The notes beneath the pieces are model-generated. The model saw only the letters and a program-made list of their open reading frames with translations. It ran no database searches and had not been told where the DNA came from. The position numbers were made by a program, and so were the translations under genes. Positions 21,640 through 34,055 of a stretch of 64,000 bases of DNA are shown here, in pieces. How positions within the stretch are numbered: the stretch's first letter is position 1; each line of letters opens with the position of its first letter. Source of the DNA: Hirsutella rhossiliensis (Eukaryota > Ascomycota > Sordariomycetes > Hypocreales > Ophiocordycipitaceae); contig NW_025408672.1 of assembly GCF_020360975.1 (NCBI RefSeq), positions 124,001-188,000 of the forward strand. Direction: 5' to 3'.

Positions 21640-24600
21640 ATTTAGCTATAACTATCCTTCTCTTATTTATCGTTAAGGCCTTAGTAGAGTTATAGTTTAG
21701 TTTTATTTTCCTTAATAATATTTAATAGGTAGTATAAATAGTTTTCCCTATTCTCTTATTTTACTATTTTATATATAGTTATAAGACGTTTAGGCGTACC
21801 GATACGTTAATAAGTCGGTAGCAATTTAATAAGGATTCGTTACCGATTTAGTAGCGTCTCTCTACGCTAGTAGGTTTCCCTACCTTACTTAGTCTTATAC
21901 CTCTTTTTCCCGGTTAAGCGAGTAGTATATTCTTTAATAAGGTCTTAGCTATTCGCTATATCTTCGGTATCGACCTATTAGTTATACTTAGCTAGCTATC
22001 CTTTCTATTTAATAAGGAAAAAGGTATCGCCCTTAGATCTCTTTCGGTCTTTAATCTCTTAGACTTCCTATTTACCTTTATTATCCTCTAAGTCTAGTAT
22101 TAGTAGGGTTTCGCTATCTTTATAGGTGCCTTTACGCTCCTTCTAGGGCTCTAAGAGACTAATATAGAAAACGTTATAAAGGCGTAAGTACTTCTTAGGG
22201 AGTATAAGACGATATACTTACTTTCTAATAGCTTATAAGACCTAAAACGGTCTAATATACTTAAGTAAGAGTTTTCTTTTTTTATCCTTAAGGCGTAAGT
22301 TCTTTATCGATAATACTATAAGGTCTCTTACTTTTAGTATAAGCGGTTAGTGCCTTAAATCGTAGTATTTCGCTTGCGATTTAATAGCCTTTTCCTAGTA
22401 TTCCTTAAGCCTCTTTTATAGCTCTTATAGCCTAGTAACTTTTACTCTTACTTCGGGTACCCCCCTTTAAATAATATCGTCCTTAGTATTAATATAAAAG
22501 TTTAGTTAATAACCTATTAACGCTTTATTAGGTAATAACCTAGTTATCGCGTTCTTTATATTATTATATATAAATTAAGTAATATATAGGAGTAACGCTT
22601 AGTTAGTTTATTCTAAGTTAATAAAGCATCTTAAGTAGTGCTATATAGCTTAGTTTATTTATTCTATTTACCCGTCGGTTTATAAGTAAAATACTATCGA
22701 TAGCCTACGTTTTACTTATAAGATAAAATAGAGATCTAACTAGAACTTACTTATAAATAGGGACCCTCTATCTAAGATAATGCCTTTTAGAGGTCTATAT
22801 ACTAATTTAACTTAGTAATAGAATAATTCTACTAGCTCTAGGGCTATTATTATCTTAGAGATAGGAAAGAAAAGGCAATACTTAGTATATTAGTCTATAA
22901 TTACTAAGATCGTATTAACGTCTCGTTTATTATACTATACTTTAAGCAGACCTATAGTAAAGTCTATTAATAATTCTTCCTATAGTTATATAAAATACAG
23001 TAACGATTATATAGTACTATAAGGGCGATGCCTCTTAGATACTATACCTTAATATACTAAGTATAACTAGACGTATTTATTTACGTCTTTTATTATTTTA
23101 TCCTAGTAAAAGTTCCTCGCTAGTAGTTCGCTAGTATATTAGGAGCTAAAGTATCCTACTAACGGATCGTTATAGAAGAGCTATATTAGCTCTTACTATA
23201 AGGCTACTTTTAAAGGTACTACGATATAACCCTTCTATAGTAGTAGTCTATCTAAGCGTATTAACTAGAAACCCTTCCCTTTTAAGAAGTCTTCGGTCTC
23301 CTTTAGCCTACTAATTACTACGTTAACCGACTAAGTACGTTTTAGTAACTTTAGTAACGGTTTTAGAACTTTTACTATATAAACCTTTATATAGTAGGCC
23401 GCTTCTTTAGCGGTCTTCCTTAAGAGTAACTATTTATAACTAGCTCTCTCTTTAGCTTAATTAGCTAATCGTTTAGGTCTTATACCTAAATTATTATAGT
23501 TTCGCTATAGATAAGCTTATATATTTTCCTTATATAAAGGCACTTTACTACGCTTATATTAACTCGAGGTTAAGTATCTCCTTACCTATAAAAACGCCTT
23601 ATTATTTCTTTATATAGATACGGTGTTAATAGTAGCTAGTTTCGCTTATAGCTCTAGTAATAGTTCTATAGATAAGGGCTTCTCGCCCTTATATCTGGGC
23701 ATTCTTAATAGCGCGTCCGCTAGGTTAGATTTACCTATACGATACTTAATCGTAAAGTTAAATAGTACTAAATATATATACTATCTTACTTACCTCCTAT
23801 TTAAGGAGGTCTAGTATATAAACGTCTAGAGGTTATAGTAGTCCGATAATACCTCTACTTTATATACTGCCCCTTTAACGTAATATCGCTAGTATTTAAA
23901 TAACTTAATAATAGCAAAGAGTTCTTAGTCTAAAATATTATAATTAAGTTTAGCTCTAGTAAACTTCCTTAACTAAAATACGATCGGATAGTAACGCCCT
24001 TCGTTATTAGGTTAAGAGATAATCCTTACTATCGCGAATTACGATATATTTATTTCGATATAAATATATTTTTCTAGATTATAATATTAAAGGAGTAGGG
24101 CTCCTTAAAAAGGTTCCTTAAGAGCCTAAAACGCTACCCTTTTAGTAAGGTTTAGCTCTATACTCCCTAGCTTCTTCTTATTCTTACTCCCCTTTAGCAA
24201 TATAGTTAGGGGCGCTATAACTCCTAAGTACCTATATATAAATTATCGGTAAAAATTATAGAACTTAAGGAAAACCTAAATATTATAGTAGGTTATAGGT
24301 TTAGGCTATTAAGCTATTGCCTTTACCTATTAAGGGTCTATCGATACCTTATTAATAGATAATATAAACCTAAGGAACTCGACTAACTATTAATAGAAGA
24401 TATACTTCGATGGTTTTATATAGAGCTCTATAGCCCTTAGCCTTTCTATTACTTATCCTAAGTATTTAGTATATTCTTCTCTCGTTTTAAAGTATATAAG
24501 GATATCGTTAAGGTAAACTATATAGATTATATCTATAAGCCCCTTAAGCGCTTAATAGATATAGCTCTAAAACATAGCTAGTATATTAGTAAGTTTAAAG

Positions 24601-26930
24601 GGCATTACTAGGTATTCGAAATATCTATAACGCGTTTAGAAAGCGGTCTTCTATTTATCTCCTTCCTAAATTTAAATATATTAATACGCATTCTATATAT
24701 TAATCTTAGAAAAATACTTAGCTCCTTAATAGCGGTTAATAATCTCCGAAATAAGGGGTAAAGGGTACCGATTCTTTTATATAACCCGGTTAAGTCCTCG
24801 GTAGTTTATATATAGCTATAAGGTACTATCCTTTTTTAGAATAAAAAGGATAGGCGCCCTAGCTAGGCTCTTTAACTCCTAGATTATTTTCCTTTTTATC
24901 GCGTCTTAGATCTAATCGCGTAATACTTAGAGTTCCCTTTATAATAAAAGGTAAATTAGTCTATAAGGAGGTTCTATATTAAGGATTAAATTAATTAAGT
25001 AATCCGTTCCCTTTCTAGCTAATAATAAATTAGATTTATTAGCCGAGAAGGTATCTTTAAACTAGTAGAGAGTTAGTAGGATTTCGGCCTATTCTTCCTA
25101 TAAAATCCCTTTATCCTTATCTTTATCTAGTAGCGGGATTAGCTTAGGATTAAGCGCTATTATATATACCCTTACCTCGTTCCTATATTCTTAAAGGAAT
25201 CTATAAGGATTCTATAAGGTTTCGCTACTTAGTTAATACTTAAACTACTACTATCGTTTCTATAGGATAATATAGATACGTTTATCCTCTAAGGTAGTAA
25301 CTAATAAAAGGATTAATACCCGATCGTTTAGCGTTAACTTATCGGTACCGATATAGAAATAAGTAATTATCTTTTTAGTGCCCCTTATATCTATTATTTA
25401 GAGCGGCACTAACTATAATCTATACTCCTTTACCTTACTATTATTAAGCCCTAATAACTTAGGGTATAATAGCGCTACTTATAGTGATCCTTACTATTAG
25501 GTAAAGTATATATCTATAAGGTTAACGGTACTATAAGTATCTAGGTATATAGGGACTTTAGTAGGGTTTCGCCTTAATATCGTTATAGGAGTTTTAAGTA
25601 ACTATCCTATAAGTATTAAGTTTACTAAAGGAGAGGCGTTTACCTTAATATCTTACCTTTTCCCTATTTTATAGTATTAAGTCTAAGAGTCTTTACTAAG
25701 GTTTTTACTTTTAGAGAATTAGTATATTCTATAGATAAGTATCCTAGCTTATTATATTAGAAATATATAATTCCTAATCGAGTAAAAGATCCTCTTCCTT
25801 AATAACGTCCCTTAGTTTGGCCCTTAGTAGGTATATCGCTAGCTTACTAGTTATTAGTCGAATTAGTAGTATTTCCTTAACGATTCGGCCTAGCTTATCG
25901 ACCTCTTTAATTCCTTCCCCTATATATACCGCCTTAGGGTATAGCACTACTTCTATTCCCGGTTCCTCTAAGGGTAGAAGTAGTATTAGTACGTCGCCTC
26001 TTATTAATAGTAGTATCTTAATATCGTTAGGCGACTTATATAAGCTCTTCCCGTTAATAGGTATAAATAGGTATCGAATAAAGGTTAATTTAGTCTTAAA
26101 GTTATAGCTCTAGCTTAGCGAAAAACGTAAGAGCACGCGCCTTTTTTAATAGGCGTTCGAAATACCTCTCTAAGGAGTTAAGGTATAAGCTAAACTCTAA
26201 GAGAGACTAGCCTTCTCGTTAACGAGCCTCCTTTAATTATATCGCTAATAGTATCTCCTTATTTATAGTATCTTTAATTAAGACGAGTATCTATTCCTTA
26301 AAGTATACCTAATCTATACTATATTTAGTTTAGTTAATCGGCGTTTATTCTTTAAGGTATCGGCGCTATCTTACTTTATAGTCGCTATATATATAATCTA
26401 CCGTATAGAGGATCTTTATTTCGTTATAATAAAAGCGTTTAGGCGCTACCTTAAAGGCGTCCTTTAGATCGTAAGTCTAGTTTAGACGTTTCCGTATATT
26501 AGTAGGTTAAGATAATTAAGCGATGTTTTTAATCTTAACCTCGCTACCGCGACTACCGTCCGATTTAGGGGAGTAGGACCGTCGACGCTTTCTCGAACGG
26601 ATAGCGATAGCGCTAGCACGTTTAGCAATTTCCTCCTCTAATTATATAACGCGGTCTTATAGGCGTTTTATCTCCTCTAGCTCCTTAATACGCGCTTATA
26701 GGGCTATAAGCTTTTCTTTACGAGTTAACGGTCTTATGCCTATAGGTAGCGATATCTTTAATATAGTTAGAATATTGTCTATAATAGGGGTCTATTCTAA
26801 GGATATATCTTCTAGTTCTTCGTCTCCTAAGTAGATACCCGATATATATAACGAAGAGGCCTCGACTAGTTAACTACTATATCGCGCTATAAGAGCGTTA
26901 CGTAGTCTTCTCTAAGTAGCTATCTCTACT
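21640..26930 (-). pseudogene. Gypsy C gag-pol, RIP-inactivated
   Basis: Read on the minus strand, this is a Ty3/Gypsy polyprotein. gag is near 26,930-25,800, with a zinc-knuckle relic near 25,740-25,770. The reverse transcriptase palm has an LNDILIYF segment (a RIP-altered LDDIL) near 24,490-24,520, followed by a KPSKYIFY...VEFLRFILS block near 24,350-24,420. Integrase follows, with DRGSLFISKF and LQTDGQIEQINQ-like segments near 22,640-22,780 once stops are read through. The order RT then integrase is the Gypsy order, opposite to the Copia elements here. Stops are too dense for function. A chromodomain could not be confirmed at the C-terminus. Confidence 0.82.
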
Positions 26931-26957
26931 AAGTAACTAAAAAGGAAGCTTTAGAAA

Positions 26958-27215
26958 TTATAAGGGAATACGTATTACGGTATAATTAGTTAGGTAGTAG
27001 AGATAGCTAGAGGTACTACGCTATATATATTATATTCTCCTTATCGTAAGACTAAAGCTTACGGGAAGAGGGATTTTTCCTCTTTAGTCGGAGTAGCGAG
27101 AGGTCTATAATATACGAGCGGGGTAAGCACGATTCCCTACTAATACCCTGCCGATATATTAGTACTACGTACCTAAGTACTTTATTAGCCTATGCCTCTT
27201 AGTAGCGTTCTTATA
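26958..27215 (-). repeat. Right (5') LTR of Gypsy C
   Basis: This 258-bp partner of 6,734-6,990 is followed by the AAAGG target duplication (27,216-27,220), after which the Copia D frame resumes. Confidence 0.88.
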
Positions 27216-30200
27216 AAAGGAATTAGTTTTAAAGGTAAGAGAAGGAGGATTTCCTAGTTATAAGAATAAAAGGATCTTTAATTTTATTTATAATACTAGA
27301 GCTACTAAGTATATAGTATTAAATAAGAATTTCCTTATTAACTATAAAGAAATTAAGTCTAAAGTTTACTAGGGAAAAGCTTCCTTTATATTAGTAAAAG
27401 GAAAGGGGGACTTAGTATTTAAGTTCCTATATAATTATAAAAGGTATATCCTTCGAGACTACTTTTATATACCTAAATTAGGGGTAAATATACTATCCTA
27501 ATCTTATTTTAATAATACCTATGCCTTAATAAGAGGAAATAAAGTCCTTTTATTAGATAATAAGGCTAAGGTCCTTACTAAAGGATTTCTTAGAAATATA
27601 TTATATTATATTCCTATAGAACCTTTATTAGAAAGCTAATTAATCCTTATTACGTCTTTAAAGGCAAAGGATATAGATTTTTATACTTAGCACTTACGTT
27701 TAGGGTATATAAATAGTAGGGCTATTTTAGAAATATTAAAAAGATATAATAAGGATATAAAAATGCCTTTAAAAGAGGAAAATAAAATAAGATAATACGA
27801 AATATATATTAGAGCTAAAGTAATAAATAAGGTTAATAAATAACCTTTATATAAGTCTTATACCTATTTAGAAAAAATAGTATTAGATATTTAGGGGCTA
27901 ATTAAAGTGCCTACTTATAATAAATATTACTATTATATTTCTTTCTTAGACGTAGGAACCTAATATTTAGAAATATACCTTCTTCGAAAAAAGGGAGAAG
28001 CTCTAGATAGGTTCCTAGAATTTAAAAATAAGGTAGAAAATAACCCTAAAAATACTAGGATTAGAGAAGCATTTTCTAATAATAGTAAAGAATTTATATA
28101 TAAAATAAAGCTTTATTATAAAAAAGAAGGAATTACCTTTAATTCTAGTCCTCCTAGGACGCTAGAATCTAACGGTAGAATAGAAAGAATAAATCATACT
28201 ATATTAGAAAAAGTACGAGCTCTTTTATTTACTATTAAGCTTCCTAAATATCTATAAGGAGAAGCTATTTTAATAGCTACCTATTTATATAATAGATTAC
28301 TGCATTCTACGATAGGATTTAAAAGCCCTATAGAAAAGATAGATAATATAATACTACCCTTTAAGACCTTAAATAAAATTAAGACCTTCGGAAGCCTTAT
28401 ATATTATAAGAATAAAGACCTTAAAGATAAGCTAGATAATAGAGCTTTTAAGGGAATAATAGTAGGCTATTTAGAAAATGCATATAAAATCTAGGATTTT
28501 ACTAAGAGAAAGATTACTATCTCTAGAGATATTACTATACTAGAAAATAAATTTATAAAAAATCTAGAAATTTCTAGTAGTAATAATACCTTTGATTTTA
28601 ATTTTATTCCGAATAAAGATAAGCTAGAAAGCTATATCCCTATAGAGGAAGCTACTAGAGAACCTAGAGATAAAAGTCCCTCGCCCTCTATAAAAGAAGA
28701 GTCTCTAAATAACGATCCTATTCCTACTACTAGTAAAATAGTAGTAGAATTACCTAAGAAGCTAGAAGGGTTTAATTCTAACTATATCTAATACCCTAAC
28801 GTTAATTTATTTCTAAACTACGATTTTATAAAGTTAATTCTAGCTAGTATAGAAAATTAGGATCTAAAAATTCTAAAGACCTATAAATAGGCAATAAATA
28901 GCCCTAAAGTAGCATTTTAGAAAGAAGCTATAATTAAGGAAATTATCTAGCTAATTAAATATAAAACTTAGGAATTTTCCTACCTCCCTAAGAATAAGGA
29001 GGCTATAAGAGGCCGCTAGGTCTATACTATTAAGAAGGATAGTTAAAATAATATAATAAAATATAAAGCCCGTTTCGTAATATAGGGATTTAAGCAGATC
29101 TATAGCTTAGATTTCCTAGATACCTTCTCGACTATAGCTAGACCCGAATCTATTAGAATACTACTTATTTTAGCTATTATCTACGAATTCGAAGCTTTAT
29201 AAATAGATATAATAAATGCCTTCGTATATACCGATATAGATAGTAAAGTATATATCGATCTTCCTATACGCTACGAAGAATACGCTCTTAAAGAATATTA
29301 TTTAAAATATAGATTAGCTTATAGAGCTAAAGGAATTAAATTAACTAAATTCCTAGACCTATATAAAACCGGTTAAATTAAAGTAAAGCTAAAGAAAGTA
29401 TTATATAGCCTAAAATAAAGTCCTAAGCTCTAGTATAATTATTTAAAAATTATACTAAATAAACTCGGATTTCTTCCTCTTTTAATAGATAAAGGAGTAT
29501 TTATAAATAAGGACTATAGTATAGCCTTAGCAATTCACGTCGACGACTTTCTTATAGTAGGGCCCTCTAAATCTATAATAAAAGAAAGATTATTTAAAGG
29601 ATTATCTAAATTCCTAGATTTTACTATCTTAGGAGATATAAAAGATTTCTTAGGTCTAAATATTATAATAAACCGAGAAAATAAAGAGCTATATATATCC
29701 TAAGAAAATTATACCTTAAATAAATTAAAGGAATTTAATAAAGAAGGTTTAGGAACTTGAATTTACCCTATAGTAGGCTTTAAGCTTATAAAAGCAAAGG
29801 AATTACCTTCTAAGGAAGATATATTATAATTTTAGAAAGAAATAGGATCTCTATTATACTTAGCCTTATTTACTAGGCTAGATATCTTATATTCTATAAT
29901 TTTCTATGCTAGATTCGCGGCTAAGCCCGACTAGACGTATTTTAAGGCTTTAAATATAATTTAGAAATATTTAAATAAATTCCCTAGCCTAAAGATTAAA
30001 TATAATTATAATATCCCTTTTACCTATCTAGATATAAAGGGTTTTACCGACTCTAGCTAGGCGTCGGATTTAATAGACGGAAAGTCTTTTTCCGGTTACT
30101 ATTTTTATATATATAATAATATAATAAGCTAGGCTTGCTCTAAGCAGAAAGCTATTACCCTTTCTACCTATAAAGTAAAGTATATTAGCCTTAGGGAGGC

Positions 30201-30881
30201 AAAAAAAGAAGCTATTTATTTAAATATGCTTTTTAAAAATATTACTAAGGATCTATCTATTAAGATTCCTAATACTATACCTCTTATTTTAACGGATAAT
30301 ACTACTACTATTAAATTAGCAGAAAATCCGGAATTTTATAAAAGGTCTAAGTATATAAGATTAGCCTATTACTATACTAGAACTAGTATAAGAAAAGAGG
30401 AAATTAAAGTCTTTTATATTAAATTAGAAGATAATATAGCTAAAATTTTTACGAAGGAATTAAGACCTAGATTACTCTATAAATTTAGAGACGGTCTATC
30501 CTTAATATAAGTTTCTAAGCAATTAAAAGGGGTTTTTAGATATTTCTTATACTTTCTATATCTTTCCCCTACTAGGTTTTTCCTTTAAAGGTTTCCTAGA
30601 GAAATATTTACTAGGTTTTTATCTATTAAGATTTTTATAGTAATAATAGGTTTTACCTTATATAAGGTTATCCTATAAATAATTATTATAACTATAGATT
30701 TTTCCTACTATAGGTTTTTCTATTAGTATATACCTAAGGATTTTTTTCCTAAGAAAGAATAGGTTTTTATATATCCTATTAAGGTATAAGAATAGTTTTC
30801 CTAAATTAGGTTTTTACCCTATATATATACTACTATAAATAAATTAGTAAAGAGTATATAAATCTACTCTTTAAGGGAGGC
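27216..30881 (+). mobile_element. Copia D, main part (protease to RNase H)
   Basis: The main body of Copia D is the 3' continuation of 6,008-6,733. RIP-stopped frames show a protease-like NTRAT (about 27,292-27,306), pre-integrase (about 27,680-27,760), integrase (about 27,880-28,260, SPPRTLESNGRIERINHT at 28,147-28,200), and reverse transcriptase (about 28,900-29,660, AIHVDDFLIVGPS near 29,531-29,570). RNase H (about 30,040-30,500) has GFTDSS and a terminal IAKIFTKEL. The layout and many residues parallel Copia B, so D and B are relatives. A polypurine tract (AAGGGAGGC, about 30,873-30,881) precedes the LTR. No functional frame remains. Confidence 0.87.
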
Positions 30882-31439
30882 TATAAGGAACGGTGTTCCT
30901 ACTATAAGTAAAGCAGCTATAATATACTCTCCCGATTATATAAGCTAATAAGTAGTATATTAATTATAGACAAAATCCTATATTATAGAGCAAGAATCGC
31001 TCGTTATTTTATATGTTATTATACATTAAACGGGTTGCCGGTTATCGTATAATCGGGAATCGAAGAAATAGAGCTAGCTTAGAATACTAGCTAAGACCTC
31101 TTAAGAACACCGGCACGACCAACCTCCTTTAAACATAAATATTAGTAGAACCAAGACACTTCCTAATACACTCGAGGTATCACTAAATTCCTTAGTCTTA
31201 GGGCTATACGGCAGCCTAAATCTGGTCCCGAAAGGTTCTTCCGTTCAGCTACAATTGTCTATATAAGACAGTATGTCCGCTAGTAGATAGAGAAAAAATA
31301 ATTAACTTTAACACCTCTTCTACACACTAATACATTACCAATAAATTCTATTGAAAATCCTACCTTATACTCCTTCTTCCCTTCTATCACGTAGTCTTAC
31401 GTGATTCCTTGATTTCCTAAAATTCCGCTTTTGCTTATA
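30882..31439 (+). repeat. 3' LTR of Copia D
   Basis: A 558-bp terminal unit follows the polypurine tract. It starts TATAAGGAAC and ends TTGCTTATA, like the LTR ends of Copia B. The 5' partner is missing from the window. From about 30,990 onward CA and TG dinucleotides reappear, so it is much less RIP-mutated than the element body. Confidence 0.72.
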
Positions 31440-32334
31440 TACCTTAAGACTTATCTAGCCCTTTAAGGAAGTAAGAAAGTCCTAATCCTTTAGAAAATCG
31501 AGTTCGTTAAGAAACTATTACTATTAAAGGTCCTAGCCCTTAAAGATTATAAGGGGGGTTAAGGCCTAGCTTATTATAAAAATATATTTAATAATTATAG
31601 TTTAATAACGCGATCTAAGCCGCTTCTTAATAGCCTCCTTCTTCTCTAAGCTCCCTAGTACTAGCCTATTATAGCTAAGGCCCTTAAGGATGCCTATTTC
31701 GTTTATATTAAAGCGTGATTCTAGTAGGATTGCCTATATAGCTAGTAGCTTAAGCAATTAAAACTATTCCTTAATCCCGCTAATAGAGGCGCCGTTAATA
31801 TAGGTAGAATTAAGAGATTTACCTTTAATCGTGCTAATCTCTAGGTTTCGGGCTAAAAAGCTCGAAACCTAGTGTTTTCTAAGCAGGCGGGGGTCTCTAC
31901 TAGCTACGATAATACGGCCGGCGAATTCCCTAAGTTAATAATGCGTTAGAGGCAGCCTAAGGGCCGCTTAGGTAAGAACCTATTTATAGAGGTGTTTTTC
32001 CTACTCTCGACTAAGCCTTTAAGATGCCTCTTTTGCCTCCTTTATAGGTAGGGCTCCTTTAAGACGCGTTTAAAGGGTTATTCTTAGAATACCCTACTTA
32101 TAACTAGCTTAGAGCTAAGGTATACTATTATTAATAGCTTCGAGCGCTTCTTAGAGCTGGTTTTCGGTATATTTAGAAAGACGAGGCATCGCTAATTCGA
32201 ATGATATTTATTTTATAATTATTAAATTAGAGATGCACGAGAAAACGCGGTCACGATATAGTGGGTAGTCAACGCGATGGTGATGTAGGGAGGTGCCGGA
32301 AGTAGGGGGTGCCGGAAGCTAGGTGTGCTGACTT
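31440..32334 (-). mobile_element. pogo/Fot-type DNA transposon relic (5' part)
   Basis: On the minus strand an ATG at about 32,189 opens MPRLSKYTENQL, and a RIP-stopped frame continues to about 31,450. It resembles fungal pogo/Fot transposases: an N-terminal psq-type helix-turn-helix (LQEALEAI, then YGI.R.TL..RLKGALP), a Tc5/CENP-B-type second HTH (about 31,900-31,990), and the start of the DDE domain (SRFNINEIGIL and AIKKRLRSR, about 31,600-31,720). The rest of the DDE domain is absent, because the 3' LTR of Copia D cuts it at 31,440. The outer end lies near 32,334 (AAGTCAGCACACC on the minus strand, next to a TA). Two tandem copies of GGTGCCGGAAG occur at 32,292-32,318. It is the oldest layer of the nest. 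Confidence 0.78.
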
Positions 32335-32520
32335 TATATCTTCCTCGTCTTAGACGGCCTCTTCTATCTTATCCCACTATACGTCTTCCTCCTACGAGGG
32401 CTCCTGCGAGGGCTGATGTAAGGGCATCGCGATAACGATTTCGTCTTATATTTCCTTAGCTGCCGCTTCGGTTGTGTTAGAAGTCTATGGGTCACAGCCA
32501 AGCTCATCGTCGGAGACTAG
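32335..32520 (-). other. Short RIP-touched coding-like remnant
   Basis: One minus-strand frame reads as a plausible acidic protein tail (SDDELGCDP, then TTEAAAKEI, MPLHQPSQEPS, WDKIEEAV), with TAG at five or six places where CAG or TGG would fit. It abuts the pogo end. It may be the end of an older gene or transposase into whose flank the pogo element inserted. I cannot identify it. Confidence 0.35.
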
Positions 32521-34055
32521 CGTGCGGCGAATAGCTCGTTGGTACCCTCGTGGCATACGTGTGCCCGGCTCGTATACATCGCCTCGCTCTTAAAAGGTAT
32601 AGTAATCCCTCCCTCATGACTGTAGCCGCAGTCCTCCCGGCGGTTGATAGGGCCGGCGGCGCTGTTGACGGCGGCGGCGGCGGCGGCGCGGGGAATCTGC
32701 ACACCAAATTATGCGGTACCGGCGCTGTGCGGCTACCAGCCACACTACCCCACAAGGCGGGTTGGCCGAATAGTCTGAGGGGGTGGCCGGGTAGATAGGG
32801 CCCGAATTTATACATATAGGAGGCTGCTTATTGGGGTTATATCACATCATCGGAGCAATCTATGCAAGCTCTATTTAGAGTCTGAGCCGAACCAGGCGGC
32901 AGATCACAGGCCTGGTGGCGGTAAGAAATGCCCGCCGATGAGTCTCCCCTGTCACGATTCATAGCTTAATCAACCAGCCCGCCCCTGTAAGCGGTTGAAT
33001 CATAACCATGGAACGGAAGCCTCCTATAAATATGAGAAGCTTCGAGGGCCTTGGCTTGCCCGCATGTTGTTACTCTACGCCTGCTCGGATGAGGCTCTCT
33101 ACTCCCGGCTGTTTCGACACGGCGGGGTCGACGCCCATATTCGGAGATTACCCAGAGCAGGAGTTAACCCGACCTGATGAAGACTGCGGAGACTGGACCA
33201 AGAACCAACATACATTGTCGCAGCCCCGCAACCCTTCTCGGGCGAACCCCGAAACGACTACACGAGCCGGCCTTGAACGCAGCTCACGTACGAGGCCCTT
33301 TTTGATTGTTGAAGCCTACGTAGAGGCTAACCCGTCATGAGTCTTATACCGGCCCATGGTTTAGCAACGGGCGACTCATCGCGGTCCAAGGCATGCTCAG
33401 GACGGCCCCGCTTTCCTGCCATAGGACACTGCGTTGTGTGCGGTCCCAACACTTCAATGGTAGTACTCGGAGATACTATTGCATGGGTGAATAGTTAAGA
33501 CCAATAGATCGTAGATATCGCCATAAATCCATCCCACTTTGACCGCTATGAGCTGGGGAGACAATCCTTTATGCAGGCAAACGTTCCTCAGCCCTGGAAT
33601 GGAGAAGGAAAATGGGAAAATGGCTCAATTTCCACGAGGATGCATGTTGGGGATTTAGCATGACGGCGTCATCCCGCCCGGCCTGTGACTCAACTATCTG
33701 GCTGCCTGGTCGACAGAGTGTTTTCCGGCGGCGGGTAGAGCTTCGAAAGAGAGGCCGACGCCCCTCGTCTCATTGGCATTTACTCAATATCGAGAAAAGT
33801 GAATGCTGTCCCTGTTTCTTTTTCACTCCTCGCTCCCTTTCTAAATTTGGGCAAAGTTCTGTACCTGTCCGATCATGGAACAAATTCAATAAACGAACTC
33901 GTTCACGGCTTTAAAGAGCCATTGGCGAATATGCTCAGTCCCTAAGAGCTTGAGCTTGAGAATGATCAAGGTAAGAACCGGCTCAAGTTTGCAACTCGAA
34001 TATTAAATCCGGGCTCAAAGCTCTCACTCAGAACATAGCTGGCCGTCAAACCTGA
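32521..34055. other. Intergenic, no supported gene
   Basis: This is ordinary-composition DNA with CA/TG present, so it is not RIP-mutated. It contains a GGC-rich run near 32,650-32,695. Open frames exist (for example 33,008-33,340, plus) but they overlap each other, match nothing I recognise and lack conserved motifs. I see no promoter or RNA gene here. Confidence 0.5.

Larger units (their letters stand above)
6734..27215 (-). mobile_element. Gypsy (Ty3-type) retrotransposon C, interrupted by Copia B
   Basis: A minus-sense Gypsy element inserted into Copia D. It has similar terminal repeats of 257-258 bp (6,734-6,990 and 26,958-27,215) flanked by the 5-bp duplication AAAGG (6,729-6,733 and 27,216-27,220). 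In minus orientation a purine tract (AAGAGGGGAGATAAT) sits immediately before the left LTR, which supports minus sense. Without the 12.67-kb Copia B insertion the element is about 7.8 kb. gag-pol occupies about 26,930-21,640, and an extra antisense frame lies between pol and the 3' LTR. All frames are full of RIP-type stops. Confidence 0.88.

Noticed and set aside
30226..30510. 94-codon open frame
   Set aside because: It is the RNase H end of Copia D between RIP stops.
33008..33340. 110-codon plus-strand frame
   Set aside because: It overlaps another frame, has no motif and no promoter or intron logic, and cannot be told from chance in GC-rich DNA.
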